From: Laccaria trichodermophora
Lineage: Eukaryota; Basidiomycota; Agaricomycetes; Agaricales; Hydnangiaceae
DNA length: 64,000 nt
Direction: 5' to 3'
NCBI GenBank assembly: GCA_018417955.1
Contig: JACTVC010000013.1
Span: 1,262,633 to 1,326,632, forward strand
Of this stretch, positions 34,976 to 46,792 are shown in pieces. A program made the translations under genes and the position numbers. The notes beneath the pieces are model-generated. The model was not told where the DNA came from, did no database searches, and saw nothing but the letters and a program-made list of their open reading frames with translations. How positions within the stretch are numbered: position 1 is the first letter of the stretch; the number at the start of each line of letters is the position of its first letter.

Positions 34976-36119
34976 TTCGTTTACGGTGAGCAGGCTGGGT
35001 TTGGGGCCGCCTTGGGAACCAGTTGCAGCACGCTCTGAGACCAGTAGTACTTACCGATGGAAGCGTTTGCTCTCGAAGTCAAGTTGACATTGTAAGATGT
35101 GAAGTCCTGGAATTGGCTTAACACACCGCGCCTCCAATAGAGTGGCGACGCAGTCCACAAGTTTAAAGCTCTAGCTCCAGATTTTCTCACTTAGCTGATC
35201 AAAGAGTCTCAGGCCCTCGGTGGTACAGTTCTAGATCAGTTTTGGGAAACAGTTAGGGCCTATTCGGTAACCGATTTATCCCTAACCAAAACCAGGTTTG
35301 ATGAGGGTCAGTTTGGCTTGCAAGGTACAATTCAACGTGACTGAGTTGGAGAGGCTTGTCACATCTTGTCACGTACTCCGGAATTATCCGGTCTTCTGCC
35401 ACGTCGCAGGACACGTCGCCAAAACACCTTCGGCATCGTTCAACGTTGTCGGGCTCAAAGTGGCGGGGCATATTTACCTCAATTATTAAGTATCTACCAG
35501 TGAAAAAAATTGAGAACACAAGATACCCGAGTGCTAGCTATGAGTTATTAGAGAGTGCGCCAAATTGGGGCCACAAATGAAATATTTAGTCGAGCTCATT
35601 GTTTGAAACGGCGAGCAGCAAACAGCGAGCACGAAGCTTTGATGTATTGTGTGACAAGCCCAAACCAACCCTAACCTACCCTAACCAGTGGTTACCGAAC
35701 GAAAAATTGGCTTGGTTTTGGGGTTTACCATCGATTTCCTTTTTTGGGGTCTAAACCTGACCAAACCTGGTTTTGGTTAGGGATAACTCGGTTACCGAAT
35801 AGGCCCTTAGAAAATGCGATAACAAGTGTGTCACATTCAGAACGTCAAGGTCTGATTCCTAGATGCAGTCAACAGCACTTTATGTATCCTTAGTTATGCA
35901 TTCATGCCATTTTGTGGAGCAGTAGAAATATAGAATCTCATCACATTCTCTGATTCTCTGATTCCTCTCAAGATTCAATTGAGTCGAAGAACTAGATGGT
36001 GTGACGGTGACTACACAACCATGTGACAAATGCATTCATAACGGTCACGTGACCTGAGGTTCGAACGCGTTGCAAGATTTGAACCATGGCCTTGGACAGT
36101 TCAACTTCTTCACCTCGTC
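34976..36119. other. Intergenic region hosting the MITE
   Basis: Apart from the MITE and the promoter of the GBD/FH3 gene, no gene was recognised. The segment 34976-35250 has no identifiable content; its relation to the duplicated promoter fragment ends at about 34975. Confidence 0.45.
35256..35806. mobile_element. Non-autonomous DNA transposon (MITE), PIF/Harbinger-like
   Basis: A 551-bp element with terminal inverted repeats of about 45 bases, with one or two mismatches. Each starts GGGCCTATTCGGTAACC and continues with TTATCCCTAACCAAAACC. It is flanked on both sides by the trinucleotide TTA (35253-35255 and 35807-35809), a target-site duplication of the TWA type used by PIF/Harbinger transposons. 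Subterminal copies of the CCCTAACC/GGTTACCGAAC motif occur near 35665-35715. There is no transposase frame, so it would depend on an enzyme encoded elsewhere. Confidence 0.85.
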
Positions 36120-38303
36120 ATGTTCAAAGGCATCCTCCCTTCGAAGAGAGTCGTTTCTTCAGACTTTACTTTTCTAACAAGCCTTGCCGTAGATGTTCCG
36201 GAAGGCAAAGAAAACCAGCCGACATTTGGTGTGCAGCAACCCCAGATCCCTGCCACAAAAGCTGGGAAAGTGGGTGCTGCAATGAGCAAGAAGAAACGAG
36301 GGGACGCGAAGAAATCGAAAGATATACCGTTGGAGGCCCCAGAAACAAACCAGGCGTTTGATAAACTTCTGGTGAGACCCATACTCATCACAGCATGCTC
36401 AGTCGTTCACGACATGTTCAGGATGATCTCCAGATTCCTGTGACACTGCGGCCCAAGCTAGTTGGGATGGACTCAACAGTAAAAGCAGCTATGCTCAAAT
36501 CTTCTCAAACCATGGCTATTGCTCCTGCGCCAGAACCGTCTCCACCTCATACACCTCACACCAGGGGCTTGCGAAGGGCGCACAGCATAGAGTCGTTCAA
36601 TTCACCCCAACACTTTGTTGCTCCCATAGACTATCTTGAACCCCCTCACACAGCCGGGCTCGCGGGAAGCTACGTCTCCGCCCTGCACTCTCCGTATAGT
36701 GGCGGAACGGGGATAAGTCGGCAAGGAAGCAGTCACACCCGTGGCCTTTCTTTCGATGCCCCTCGGTTGTTTTCTAAGAGTCAGGTTCACCTTCCATCAT
36801 CGACGTCGACCGTGGACGTTAGTGCCGGTGGTAGACATGCAAAGGAAAAGGCCCCAGCCCTCAAGAACCTTTCTCCTACCAAGTTCTGTAGCATTCTTCA
36901 GAGCCAATCTAGCACGGAGCTGGATGTCGAAGACATCAAGAAGCTGAGGTTGCTTTTGAGGAATGAGTCAGCCAGGTATTTGTTCAAATTCCACGTCGCT
37001 AGGGATATTCTGATCACTTCCACTCAGTTGGTCGCAAGAATTCCTGAAACTCGGCGGATACTCGGCTTTGCTCACACGGCTTAACGAGATCCTCGAGGTT
37101 GAATGGCGGTAAATCGCTAACGTAACATTTTGGTTCTCGTACTCAATGACGCTTTAGGGAAGAACAACACGATGATCAAGTCCTACACGAACTTCTGCGA
37201 TGCTTCAAAGCGTTGTCCACATCTTCAATTGGGTGCTTTGCTTTGCGCAGCTCATGCCCCACTCCGTTCGTTCAACTCGTGTCACTTTTATACTCTGACA
37301 AGAAACCTGGCGAAGTTGCTACCAGACAACTCATCGCCGACCTCCTTTTAATCCTATTTGAGCTCTACCCACCCTCGTCCCTTCCATCTACCGGCACGAA
37401 AGGTGGTGCCTTGCTGTCCGGCCGCTCTCGTCCCCATCGAGAGGCTTGGGAGAGCGAAAGTAACCTCGTTACCTCTAACCTCATCAGTCTTCCCGCACCC
37501 CACAAATCATTCTTTTCTCTTATTCGTGCCCTTCTCCTCACGCCTGCCCCACCTCCCTCTGAACGTCCAGGAGTTCCTATCTCTCCCCACGCGTTTATCG
37601 AATCACTTCATCAACCTAGGATTTATAAGACATACTTGCAAGAACTCTCGGACGTCTGCCGTGACTACTTCTGGGTCTTTTGTCACCCGACGAACACTAT
37701 CTGGATTGTAGCTGAGACCGACGAAGGAAGGGTGGAGAAGCCAAGAGCGCCAGGTGGTATGACGGGTGGAGTGGAATTTGAAGCCATGGGTTACTTTGTA
37801 CGGGCATCATTCCAAGGCCGTCTCTCCTCAACTGATTGTGCATTAATCATAGACCACTCACCTGAGGCTCATAAATTCAATTGCCAAATGCGTGGCTGAT
37901 CTCAACATGCCCAAGGAACACGACCATTCGGCCCATCGTTTCCACACTGACCTCTTCCTCTCTGGCTTTGAGCGTATCATTCTGGTAAGTTCATGAACAA
38001 GTCTATCCTATCAACGTCACGCATTATTCTTGATAGATCTCACGAAAAGCTTCGACGACGTACTACCCAACGCTGCACCTCGAACTAGCGAGGTATATCT
38101 CATATGCCTGCCGTGCGGGGTATGAGCTTCCATATACCGTCTCGCGGCTTATCGGCATGCCACCGTCGGGACTTTCGAAGAACCCAGAATTACGATCGGG
38201 TCGAAACACCCCCGCACGCCCACCTGGTACACCGACGAAACGACACTCAGGCGCGCCAGCGTTGCCTTCGCCAATTAAAGTTGAGCCAATCCATTTTGAT
38301 TAG
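36120..38303 (+). CDS. GBD/FH3 (formin-type Rho-binding) domain protein
   Basis: A cytoskeletal regulator with the GTPase-binding/FH3 armadillo region of diaphanous formins but without FH1-FH2. ATG 36120 opens MFKGILPSKR; the first exon runs to FDKLL, and an intron (GTGAGA to TTCAG) joins DDLQIPVTLRPKLVGMDSTV, the GBD core. A Ser/Pro insert follows, then KFCSILQSQSSTELDVEDIK and LRLLLRNESA. Further exons give SWSQEFLKLGGYSALLTRLN, EVEWREEQHDDQVLHELLRC, THLRLINSIAKCVADLNMPK and ISRKASTTYYPTLHLELARY. The protein ends PIKVEPIHFD at TAG 38301-38303. Because the actin-assembly FH2 domain is absent and a stop follows a normal C-terminus, it is probably a stand-alone Rho-binding scaffold, a form known from basidiomycetes. 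The 5' end has a truncated copy at 34831-34975. Confidence 0.85.
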
Positions 38304-38681
38304 ACGACAATTGGACAATGATTGCTTTGAATGAGCTATACGATTTATTTACGAATCCAAGGAAATGTATTGAGACGAGTTTTGCTGTCGTCGTTTTATT
38401 GCTTTTATCTGTGTAGAAAACTGGTTTTTCTGAACCAATAGATCTGTGAAGAGGTTTCAAATTGAAATTTGAGTGTGGATCTGTGCGTCACGTGATATCG
38501 GTGACTTGAATCTAAAAAAGCCACCACTCACTGCTGCGGCCTGCCAAAGGCGCGAAACGGGAACGGCGAGCTATATATCCGCAACCAATAAGATTGTCCA
38601 TTCGTGTATGTTGTGGAATTTTTCTTTGTTTGACCGCTAATAAAAACTTTGTCATAGTTGTGAAAGCCAACTTCTATAATA
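38304..38681. other. Intergenic region between same-strand genes
   Basis: 3' flank of the GBD/FH3 gene and promoter of the Sgd1/NOM1 gene. A CACGTGATATCGGTGAC stretch near 38490 may be an E-box-like site. No coding signal. Confidence 0.45.
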
Positions 38682-41600
38682 ATGGCGATTAGGAAGAAGA
38701 CTTCGACGACGCGCCTGCCCCAAAGTATTCTTCAAGAACTCGAAGGATCTTCTGGTTTGCCATGATTTTCGAGTCCTTAGCTCAATAAATCTCATCTTTC
38801 GATCAGGAAATAGCAATAGCAGGTCTTCGGTAGCGGGTGGACGATCTCGATCTCATGTGCCTCGAAAGGATGCACGTAAGCAAGAGCGTGAAGCCAGGAA
38901 ACAGAAGAAGGCTGCTTATTTCTCTGTCAATAATAAGAAACGATTAGCTGAGGAGGAACACCATGAGTCGCCCCAACGCAAGAAATCTCGCCAGGCGTCC
39001 TCAGCGGAACCTCGAATAGCGGTCTTTTCAAACGAAACTCCACCTACCAAGCCGAAGGAATCTCTTGTAGCACACAAACCTGCCGCTCCGGTCGTTAAGA
39101 CCAACAAACTCACTAAGTCCAAGGTCATTCATGTTGTAGAACGGAGTTCCTACCCAACGACAACGAGTCGGGTCGATGACGGGGAAGACGCGTATATTTC
39201 CTATCTGGAATCGCAGTTGGGGTATTCAAAAAGCGGGAAAAAGAAAAAGATTGCGGATGACGATGGTCTAGATGGTATGAACAACGATACTCTCACTTTG
39301 TCTTGTTCATGTCAATCTTCCCTTAGACTTGTTGGATTGGGCTGACGGATTTACCGCGTCAATATCCAAGGTGTGCCCAGTTAATCTGTTGTCGCTAAAT
39401 TGAACTAACGATCGTCGTAGGCAAAACCAGATGATGTTGAAGTAGACGCATCCGATGTGTCGATCGAATCTAATGACAGTGACTCTACCGAAGACGGTGA
39501 CTATCCTGACGAAGAATGGAATGGTATTGAAGACTCAGAAGGGGATGAGGAGCCACCAGCAGGACTGGTTGCGGAGATCGAGATCAATCCGAAACCAGCC
39601 ACAGGTAAATTCGTTCGCATCTCCACTTTGCCCAACCACTCAATATAAAAAAGCGTATGTACCCCCCCATTTAAGGAAGGGGAACGACGAAGGTTCAGAG
39701 GCTATGATCAAGCTTACGAGACAGCTCAAAGGTCTTCTTAATCGGTAAGGACATTTATGCCAGCCACCCGCGAGATTTTTCACAGGAAACAGAATGTCAG
39801 AACAAAATATTGGAGCCATTGTTGAGAGTCTTGAAGGGGTTTTTAGAAGCCAAAGGAGGAATGGTGTGTCATCCTATCTCTCTCCGTCGGAACAATTCAA
39901 CTTACGTGGCTTCGTCAAGACGTCACTTCGATTTTGACCACTCTGATTATTGATGGAATTTCTTCCCATTCATCCCATCTCGACTCTTACGTCGTTCTCT
40001 ACACTGCTCTCGTGTCCAGTTTGCATAAACTGATCGGGGTCGAGTTTGGTGTGCATCATCATAGATCTTGATGACATATGTTCTTACGCACCTTATAGCT
40101 GCCCACTTTGTGCAAACTGCAGTGACTTTTTACGAGCGATACTATGCTGCACTGCCAAAGAACACAGAATCCACAACTTCAGAACAAGAGGTCGACACGC
40201 AAGGAAAAGAATGTTCGAACTTAATCGTCTTGATTTCCGAGCTCTACAACCTACAGGTGGTTTCCTGTGTGCTTGTTTTTGACATCATCAAATCTTTGTT
40301 AAATGATACCTTGTCGGAGTTTAATATTGAGCTTCTGCTCAAGGTCGTTCGGAGTAAGTAGCTACTGATTTGACCATTTTATATTTACCTATTTCACCTC
40401 TGAAGATTCTGGGCAACAACTTAGGCAGGACGATCCATCTGCCTTGAAGGATATCATCCAAATTGTGCAAAACAAGGTCTCTGGGACGAGTGATGGTCTT
40501 AGGTGCCTCTCTCTCTCTCTCTCTCTCTCTCTCCTGGATCGTTGCTCCAAGGAGTCTGATGTCCTTTGTAGCTCTCGCACTCGGTTCATGATCGAGACTT
40601 TGACAAACCTGAAGAATAACAAATTGAAGAGGAATGTTACGCAGAATCAAGGTGGTGCAGCCGTGGATCGGATGAAGAAGTTTCTCTCCGGTCTTGGAAA
40701 GAACCGACAAGGTGTGTTTTGCGTGAGAGTATCCACATCGTTACTCAGGCAAGAAAGCAGTGCTTGCACACGAACCTTTGAGGGTAACCCTCGAGGACCT
40801 TCACTCCGCGGAAAGCAAGGGAAAATGGTGGCTTGTTGGCGCTGCATGGGGTGGTGATCCCTTGGTAGACAGGCAAATGAACGCAGCCGAAACTGCTGCA
40901 ACCGCATGGAAGGAGGAAAATCAGGAAAGCGAGCTGCTCAAACTTGCTCGCTCGCAAGGGATGAATTCTGACATTCGGAGGAGTATCTTTGTTGTCCTTA
41001 TGAGCAGCGACGTAGGTCATCTGGTGCTTCACTCTTCAGTGATTGATCTATCTTTGAAATATCAGGATTACGTCGACGCTTGCGAGAGACTGGGTCAACT
41101 GAACTTGACCGATGTTCAACAACGAGAGATCATTCGCGTTGTTCTTCATTGCTGTGGACAGGTACGTTATTCCGGCTCAACCAAGTCCAGCTCCTCAAGG
41201 CTGTGTAGGAGAAATCATACAATCCTTACTACAGCCTCGTTTGCCAACAATTGTGTCGTTCGTCGCACTCTTACAAGATCACGATACAGTTCTGCTTGTG
41301 GGACTTTCTTCGAGAATTGGGCGAAACATCTGTCGGTGGTGCTGAAGTGATCAAAAATATCACAGAAGACGACGGTTTTGATCTCAAGAGCGTTTCAAAA
41401 GCCCGCCTCAGGAACGTAGCTCGAGCCTATGCATGGTGGATCGCAAAGGATTGTGTGACACTTGCCATCTTAAAGGTCGGGTTTTCTGTCCCCACACACT
41501 AATGAAACTGACCTCAACTCAGCCGGTCGACTTTACACAACTGAAACCGCAAACACGCGAATTCCTCAAGGAACTATTGATTCAACTGTTCATCGCTAGT

Positions 41601-41852
41601 CAAAGATCAGCGCCGCTTGTTGTCTCCAACTTCAATGAGGTGGTTCTTACCCGAAATCGAAGTGTCGTCGAGGAGATATTCATTAAAGCGGCGCGGATTG
41701 AAAATCTGGCGATGGGCTTGGTGTATTTCATGATAGAGGCCTTTCGTGATCTCTCAACGAAAGACGACGGGTTGAGTAAATTTCTGGAATGGGCGGTTGC
41801 GTTGGCAAGGGAAACCTTACAATCCAAGATGAACGGTATTCTCACTCAATGA
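38682..41852 (+). CDS. SGD1: Sgd1/NOM1 nucleolar MIF4G-MA3 protein
   Basis: A nucleolar factor for 18S rRNA processing that works with the Fal1/eIF4A3 helicase. ATG 38682 begins MAIRKKTSTTRLPQSILQEL; an intron leads to a basic region (RKDARKQEREARKQKKAAYF). An acidic segment (DDVEVDASDVSIESNDSDST) follows, then KKAYVPPHLRK and the MIF4G domain: LTRQLKGLLNR, MSEQNIGAIVESLEGVF, VTSILTTLIIDGISS, AAHFVQTAVTFYERYYAALP. It continues through TRFMIETLTNLKNNKLKR to the MA3 domain: NSDIRRSIFVVLMSSDDYVD, then ERLGQLNLTDVQQREIIRVV and ITIQFCLWDFLRELGE. The protein ends MNGILTQ at TGA 41850-41852. At least twelve introns are needed; one (about 40500-40570) contains a CT microsatellite. The full-length order of domains is intact. 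Confidence 0.9.
40507..40533 (+). repeat. (CT)n microsatellite in an intron
   Basis: About 13 CT units lying inside an intron of the Sgd1/NOM1 gene, between the GTGCC donor and the TTTGTAG acceptor. It does not affect the reading frame. Confidence 0.95.
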
Positions 41853-41994
41853 GTACTTTTCACAAAAAACACCATTCTGTTATGGAAGACGTTTTCGGAA
41901 AGCTACACTCGAGCAAATACTGCCGCTTTTGCCGCCGAATGTATAAGTTTTATGTTGTATCCGTGAGCTATAGGGAGCGAGTTGAGTAAGCGTA

Positions 41995-42805
41995 TCAACC
42001 ATTCAGAAAAATGCACACCCACTGGTATAGAAGGTTCGTCTCTTCTGTCGCAAAGCTGGCCTTTAACTCGTCCTCTGTGAAGTTGCATGCTGGAAATAGG
42101 ATATTATCAGCGTCAATTGAAACCTCAAGAAAAGCCGCTTACAAGTTATCAAGAAGTATCCTCCTGGCTTCAACAATCTCGTCACCCGTCCTGGATATTT
42201 TTCTACGGGAGACTTCCCATTCTCGTCTTTTTGACCTAAAGCAATAGCGTCGTGGGTGCCTTTGTCCATCAAGACGTCCCAAACACCAGGTTCGCCCGCT
42301 CCCTGTGTAAAATCCAAAGCTTTAGGTTCATCCTTCAGAAAATCGCATTCGCTGAACGAGATGTTTGAGGCGCCTGCTCCCCGTTTGTTGGCAATTTCCT
42401 TCGCAAGGGAAACTGCGCCTCGGCTGTAGTCTATACCCGAGAGCGTAATAGCGTCGTAGCCAGCATCGAGGAGGCCGAACAACAGCGTTCCATTTCCACT
42501 ACCCACTTCCAAGATTGAGGCGTTGGACGAAGAAGGAACGTGTTCAAGGGCCCATTCGACCATCTTTTCTACACTCTCTGTGCCAAACCTACAACTTTTC
42601 TTAGTCCTGTTATCCTTCTCTATGACACGATCGGATAACATGCCAGATTTCACCTTCATCTCCGATCTCCTCGAAATTCGCGAGCTCTTCTTCGTAAACA
42701 CTGTCCCAACTACCAGCGATGCCGATTGGCAGGTGCGAATGCTCGGACGACTGACGAGACGTACTGTTCCTTGGTTCCGAGCTTTGAGGGCTGTAAATCA
42801 CTCAT
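41995..42805 (-). CDS. Efm4/METTL10-like eEF1A lysine methyltransferase
   Basis: A cytosolic SAM-dependent methyltransferase of the family that modifies a lysine of translation elongation factor 1A. ATG 42805 starts a short exon MSDLQPSKLGTKEH; an intron (GTACGT to GGTAG) gives WDSVYEEELANFEEIGDEGE and IW. The next intron (42589-42643) has a GC donor and yields the family motif EIWFG, then TESVEKMVEWAL. The SAM loop is ILEVGSGNGTLLFGLL, and the acidic SAM-ribose contact is SGIDYS. WDVLMDKGTHDAIAL matches the family D-K-G-T-x-D motif. An intron near the end joins YFLIT to SCNFTEDELKASF, and the stop is TGA 41995-41997. Length is about 240 residues, normal for Efm4. It is convergent with Sgd1/NOM1. 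Confidence 0.88.
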
Positions 42806-43049
42806 ACTGGGACGTGTGTAGGAGAAAAATGCTTAGTCAGCAGAATAATTTCCCCAAGACCGAGCGAGCGAGCACACTGGTGAGGCGTCTTCTCGTTCCC
42901 TTTGCTTCTCCGAAAGAAGAGTTGAGGGAGTATTATCATTATAAGTGTGAAAGCCAGTATGGTAATGATACAAGAACGCTACGAGACGACAAGTCAATCG
43001 GTGACCAGATAGAAAATACATCGTCATCATACGGACATGTTAATGGGTG

Positions 43050-43464
43050 TCAGCGACCACGTCCCTCTGTTTTATCCAAAAGATCCTTTGCCTCGTTGAT
43101 TTTACTTGCGAGGTATGGCGAACCTCCACGATCTGGGTGGTTGGCAAGCATGATATGTCGGTGAGCGTCCTTTAGTTTGTTGCGTAGTAGAGGTCCGTCC
43201 CTAATTAAAAACGTGAGCGCAAGTTATTAAAAAATATGCTAAAGCCACGCACTTGAGTCCCAGAATCTCGATGGCCTCCTTGCGGTCCATCTTAGCTTTG
43301 AACCCTCCCTTAACCCACTGGTCCGCTGCAGCCTTACCACCCAGAATGCCACGTCGCATCATTGACCGCCCTAATATTGCCGCTGCTACAACGCTGACAC
43401 CGAGAATGACTGGGGTGGCCATGGAAGTTGAGAGCGAGGAAGAGTCCGAGTTGTCCTCTGACAT
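43050..43464 (-). CDS. PAM18: Pam18/Tim14 mitochondrial import motor J-protein
   Basis: A J-protein of the mitochondrial inner membrane that stimulates mtHsp70 in the TIM23 import motor. ATG 43464 ([12 protein letters not shown]) leads to one membrane span ([20 protein letters not shown]). The linker [20 protein letters not shown] and the J domain follow: [10 protein letters not shown], then, after an intron ending TTAG at about 43206, [20 protein letters not shown] and [20 protein letters not shown]. The catalytic HPD is present. The protein ends EGRGR at TGA 43050-43052; its length of about 118 residues is usual for the family. Bacterial-type presequence features are absent, as in other Tim14 proteins. 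Confidence 0.93.
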
Positions 43465-43842
43465 AATATGCGCAAGAGCGATCGAATTATGTGTTCCCAC
43501 GCTTTTTGACGCTTAACCTCAAGTTCAAGATGCCAATTCTCGCCCAATTTTGATTGGAGAGAAATCTCTACCCACCGTAAAGTCACTAACACTTGTTGGA
43601 CCCTCAAATTTGGTGCGCGGCTGAAATGATAGCCCTTGGAATATCTGAATTGGTATGTGCTCCTCCAACACTCATTGACGCTCAAGATTCAAATGAACGC
43701 GGGAAGGTGGTGGTTGTAGAGACCAACTTCTCCAGGTGATCCGCAGGAAAGCCTTTCGACGGCACGACGATGCCGCATGTCAGCATGGGTTATTTAAACG
43801 CGTCCCATTCTCGGCGCTATCTCTCACTACATTCCCTAAATC
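43465..43842. other. Divergent promoter region
   Basis: Lies between Pam18 (minus) and helicase 1 (plus), so it carries both promoters. No coding exon was recognised. Confidence 0.5.
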
Positions 43843-46572
43843 ATGGCTGGAGGCAGTAAAACCTCCACGATCGAGCAAGAAATCTACAAGGAGGCTCACC
43901 CGCCTATACGTGTGACTGAAATCCAGGAAAGCCGCATTTCCTCATCTACAATCGACGACTTTATTCGTAGTGTCAACGGTGGTCCTGTTGGCTTGGCGCC
44001 AGCATACGGTTCCAAAGGCGTGTTACACACCCTCGCCATAGCTTCGTTATCGGAGGTTATAATCGTGAAGATTTGTGCGCTAAAGCCTTCCTCGCGAACA
44101 AGAAACTCCAAAAAACCAAGCTCCCCATCCACAAGTCAGAATCCTTTGCGTGACAAGATTCTGTGTCGCCCCGGCACCTCAACGTATGCATTCAGAATGG
44201 ATAGGCTTGTTGGAGCTCTATTTCTCGATGCTGGAATTCGATTGAACTCAGCAGTGGACCTGTTGTCTGTGTCCAATGACGATCGTAACGCCCTGGAGTC
44301 CCTTATGGCGTCCCTTGGTGGTATTATGGTGTTGAACAAAACCAATGTTATACGCCTATTCCGCGATAATGAATCGATGAAGACCCCCAGCACATCGACC
44401 GCACTCCAGGCATGGGCCGCATGTAGAGCAGCTACACTGCCATCGATGATAGAAGACGTTTTTCAGATTCCAAGAATCAATACCGGCTTGTTCCCTAAAA
44501 AGGTGTGTAGGAACATGCACGTTGTAGGCATTTTTTCATCGAGATCATAGCACCTTCAAGTAATTTCTAAAACCAACCGCGACGCAAGCCGTCTTGTCGC
44601 ATTGAAGCCTGACGTTGTGAAGAATGATGTTAGCAAGGAGGTCATAATCAGGAAAGGCGAACTCAATGTCGTTTCGGTCCGCTTCAAGAGCAAGGTGAGG
44701 AGGACTGCAACTCATCAGGTACGCTTGCCCAGATCTACGACTCGTTGCGTATTAAAAATGGGGTGCCACAGTATCTAAAGATAAAAACGAGAGAAAACGG
44801 AAAAGTCTCGAATATTCGGGGGCAGACCAATGGAACCCAAGGCAGAACATCAACCGTCAGCGTTAATGCGCCTATGAAAGGCTCTATTGTCTCCATATAT
44901 ACGGTTGGTAAAGAGGCACCAACGACCTGCGAGACCTTGCGTAGCAACATCCTTTTGCGGATTTTGCAAGGAACCGACGATATCATGTCTCATCCATTTG
45001 TCCAGAGCATTTGGCTGCCTTCAGAAAAGATATCCTGGCCCTCAGTCCCGTCTTTGGCGCCCCTTACTTTGTACTTTCCTTCCGAACGCACCCTAAACGT
45101 TTCTCAAGAAAGGGCCGTGAATTTAGTTCTGTCACGCAAGCATAAGGACCGCATCGCTCTCATTCACGGACCTCCTGGGACGGGCAAAACCACTGTCATT
45201 GCTGCCAGTGTGACTAGCGTTATGGCTTCAGCTAGTGATAAAACAACCATATGGCTGGTGGCACAATCGAATGTCGCTGTCAAGAATATCGCCGAAAAAC
45301 TTGTGGAACTCAAATTTACAAAGTTCAGGATACTTGTTTCAAAAGATTTCCATTTCGAATGGTAAGTACTTCGATTTACATTGTACTTTAATTTGATTCC
45401 TGAGTTTCACGATATCCACCATATTCAGGCATGAGCATCTGTACGGCAAAATCAACCAGAATCTCATCCGATCAGACGACTTTGGCACTGATTTGACCAC
45501 AGCTAGTCGACAGTTATCAGACTCTAGAGTTGTCCTCTGTACGCTTAGCATGATGTCTCATGAGAGACTCACAGAGATTGCACAAATCGTCCCTCCAAAA
45601 CTAATTATATTTGATGAAGCCAGTCAAATCGAGGTCGGCGACTACTTCCCTCTGATCTCTCGGTTTAGAAATTCGATCAACAAACTTGTTTTCATTGGAG
45701 ACGACAAACAATGTAAGTCCATTAAACGTTATTTGGTTTTCCTGCTGATCAGCTTCAGTGCCACCATACGGACACGCCGATATCAGTGAACTTCAGAGCA
45801 TCTTCGAGGCATCGCATCTTCGTGGGCCTGCAGTCCTTCTTGATACACAGTGTATGTTTTCCTTCTTGCAGGAATCAAAACAACTGTGACGCGTTGAATG
45901 TAGACCGAATGCCCATCCCGATCGGCAATTTCATTTCAACTCACGTTTACAAAGGTCGACTCAAAAGCGAGCATCACTTACGATCACCACTCAAGACCTG
46001 CCGTTTCGCTGATATTCACAGGGGGGTCGAATTATCGAAAGGTCGCAGCTGGGTCGTAAGTGCTTGAAACCGTTCATATCTCTTTTTTTTAATGGCCAAC
46101 AGAATGATCTTGAAGTTGAAGCCGTCATAGCGATCGCAAGGAAGTTGGACAAGCATCACATGTCTTATAGGATAATCACTCCCTACGACCCTCAACGTTC
46201 AAACTTAGAGAAAGCTCTGAAGAACGCAAACCTCCCATGGGAAGATAAATGCTTCAACATTGATGCGTTTCAAGGTATCGTCGCATATATCTTCTGGAGA
46301 ACATAGCTGACCACCTACTGTCAGGAAACGAGGCTGATTATATCATTATTTCCTTGGTTCGTTCTGAGAAGTTAGGCTTTTTGAGGGAGGACCGGCGGGT
46401 GAACGTCATGTTGACGCGCTGTAAGAAGGGCATGATCATTTGCACGAGTCGCAAATTCATCGAGTCAAAAGCTCAAAAGTCTTTGGTTGGGAAGTTGGCT
46501 AGCGCGCTCGGTGACGAGACTTGGGTCGAAAGCCGTGAAGTCTTGCATGGGACATTTGTACCCTTCATCTAA
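43843..46572 (+). CDS. Upf1/NAM7-type superfamily 1 helicase (copy 1 of tandem pair)
   Basis: An SF1B RNA/DNA helicase of the Upf1-like group. ATG 43843; about 220 residues of an N-terminal region (ILCRPGTSTYAFRMDRLVGA, NSAVDLLSVS, ALQAWAACRAATL) come before the motor. Exons join in frame to the motor: motif I HGPPGTGKTTVIAAS, Ia WLVAQSNVAVKNIAEKL, motif II FDEASQIEVGDYFPL, III IGDDKQLPPYGHAD, IV DTQYRMPIPIGNF, V IDAFQGNEADYIIISLVRSE and VI RRVNVMLTRCKKGMI. The protein ends GTFVPFI at TAA 46570-46572, with about 860 residues. All catalytic motifs are intact. The N-terminal region is shared with the next gene and is discussed in the findings. The DEAS form of motif II and the LPP after GDDKQ fit Upf1/SEN1/ZNFX1-like helicases, but the exact pathway is unknown. 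Confidence 0.9.
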
Positions 46573-46792
46573 CACAACGAGGCAATTATGGCTGTACCTT
46601 GAACCTTTTTCTCTACCTAGTTGATGTCGATTGAGCTTTATGAGAGCATTTCAAATTGTCCGATTGCAATAATGTCCGAAAGCGGAACCAGCTTAACGTT
46701 CCGCCAATAATTATAGACTTTGACTGCTTGCTGCCTTGAGGCAGCTAGGCGCCGCGTATGGCCCGCGATTGGTTCTTTCTCTTACATCCATC

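Noticed and set aside
35668..35690. CCCTAACC-like repeats resembling telomeric sequence
   Set aside because: Only two or three degenerate units, inside the MITE and matching its terminal repeats; not a telomere.
40500..40540. CT repeat as a possible coding Leu-Ser run
   Set aside because: It lies in an intron: removing it joins SDGLS to SRTRFM in the Sgd1/NOM1 frame.
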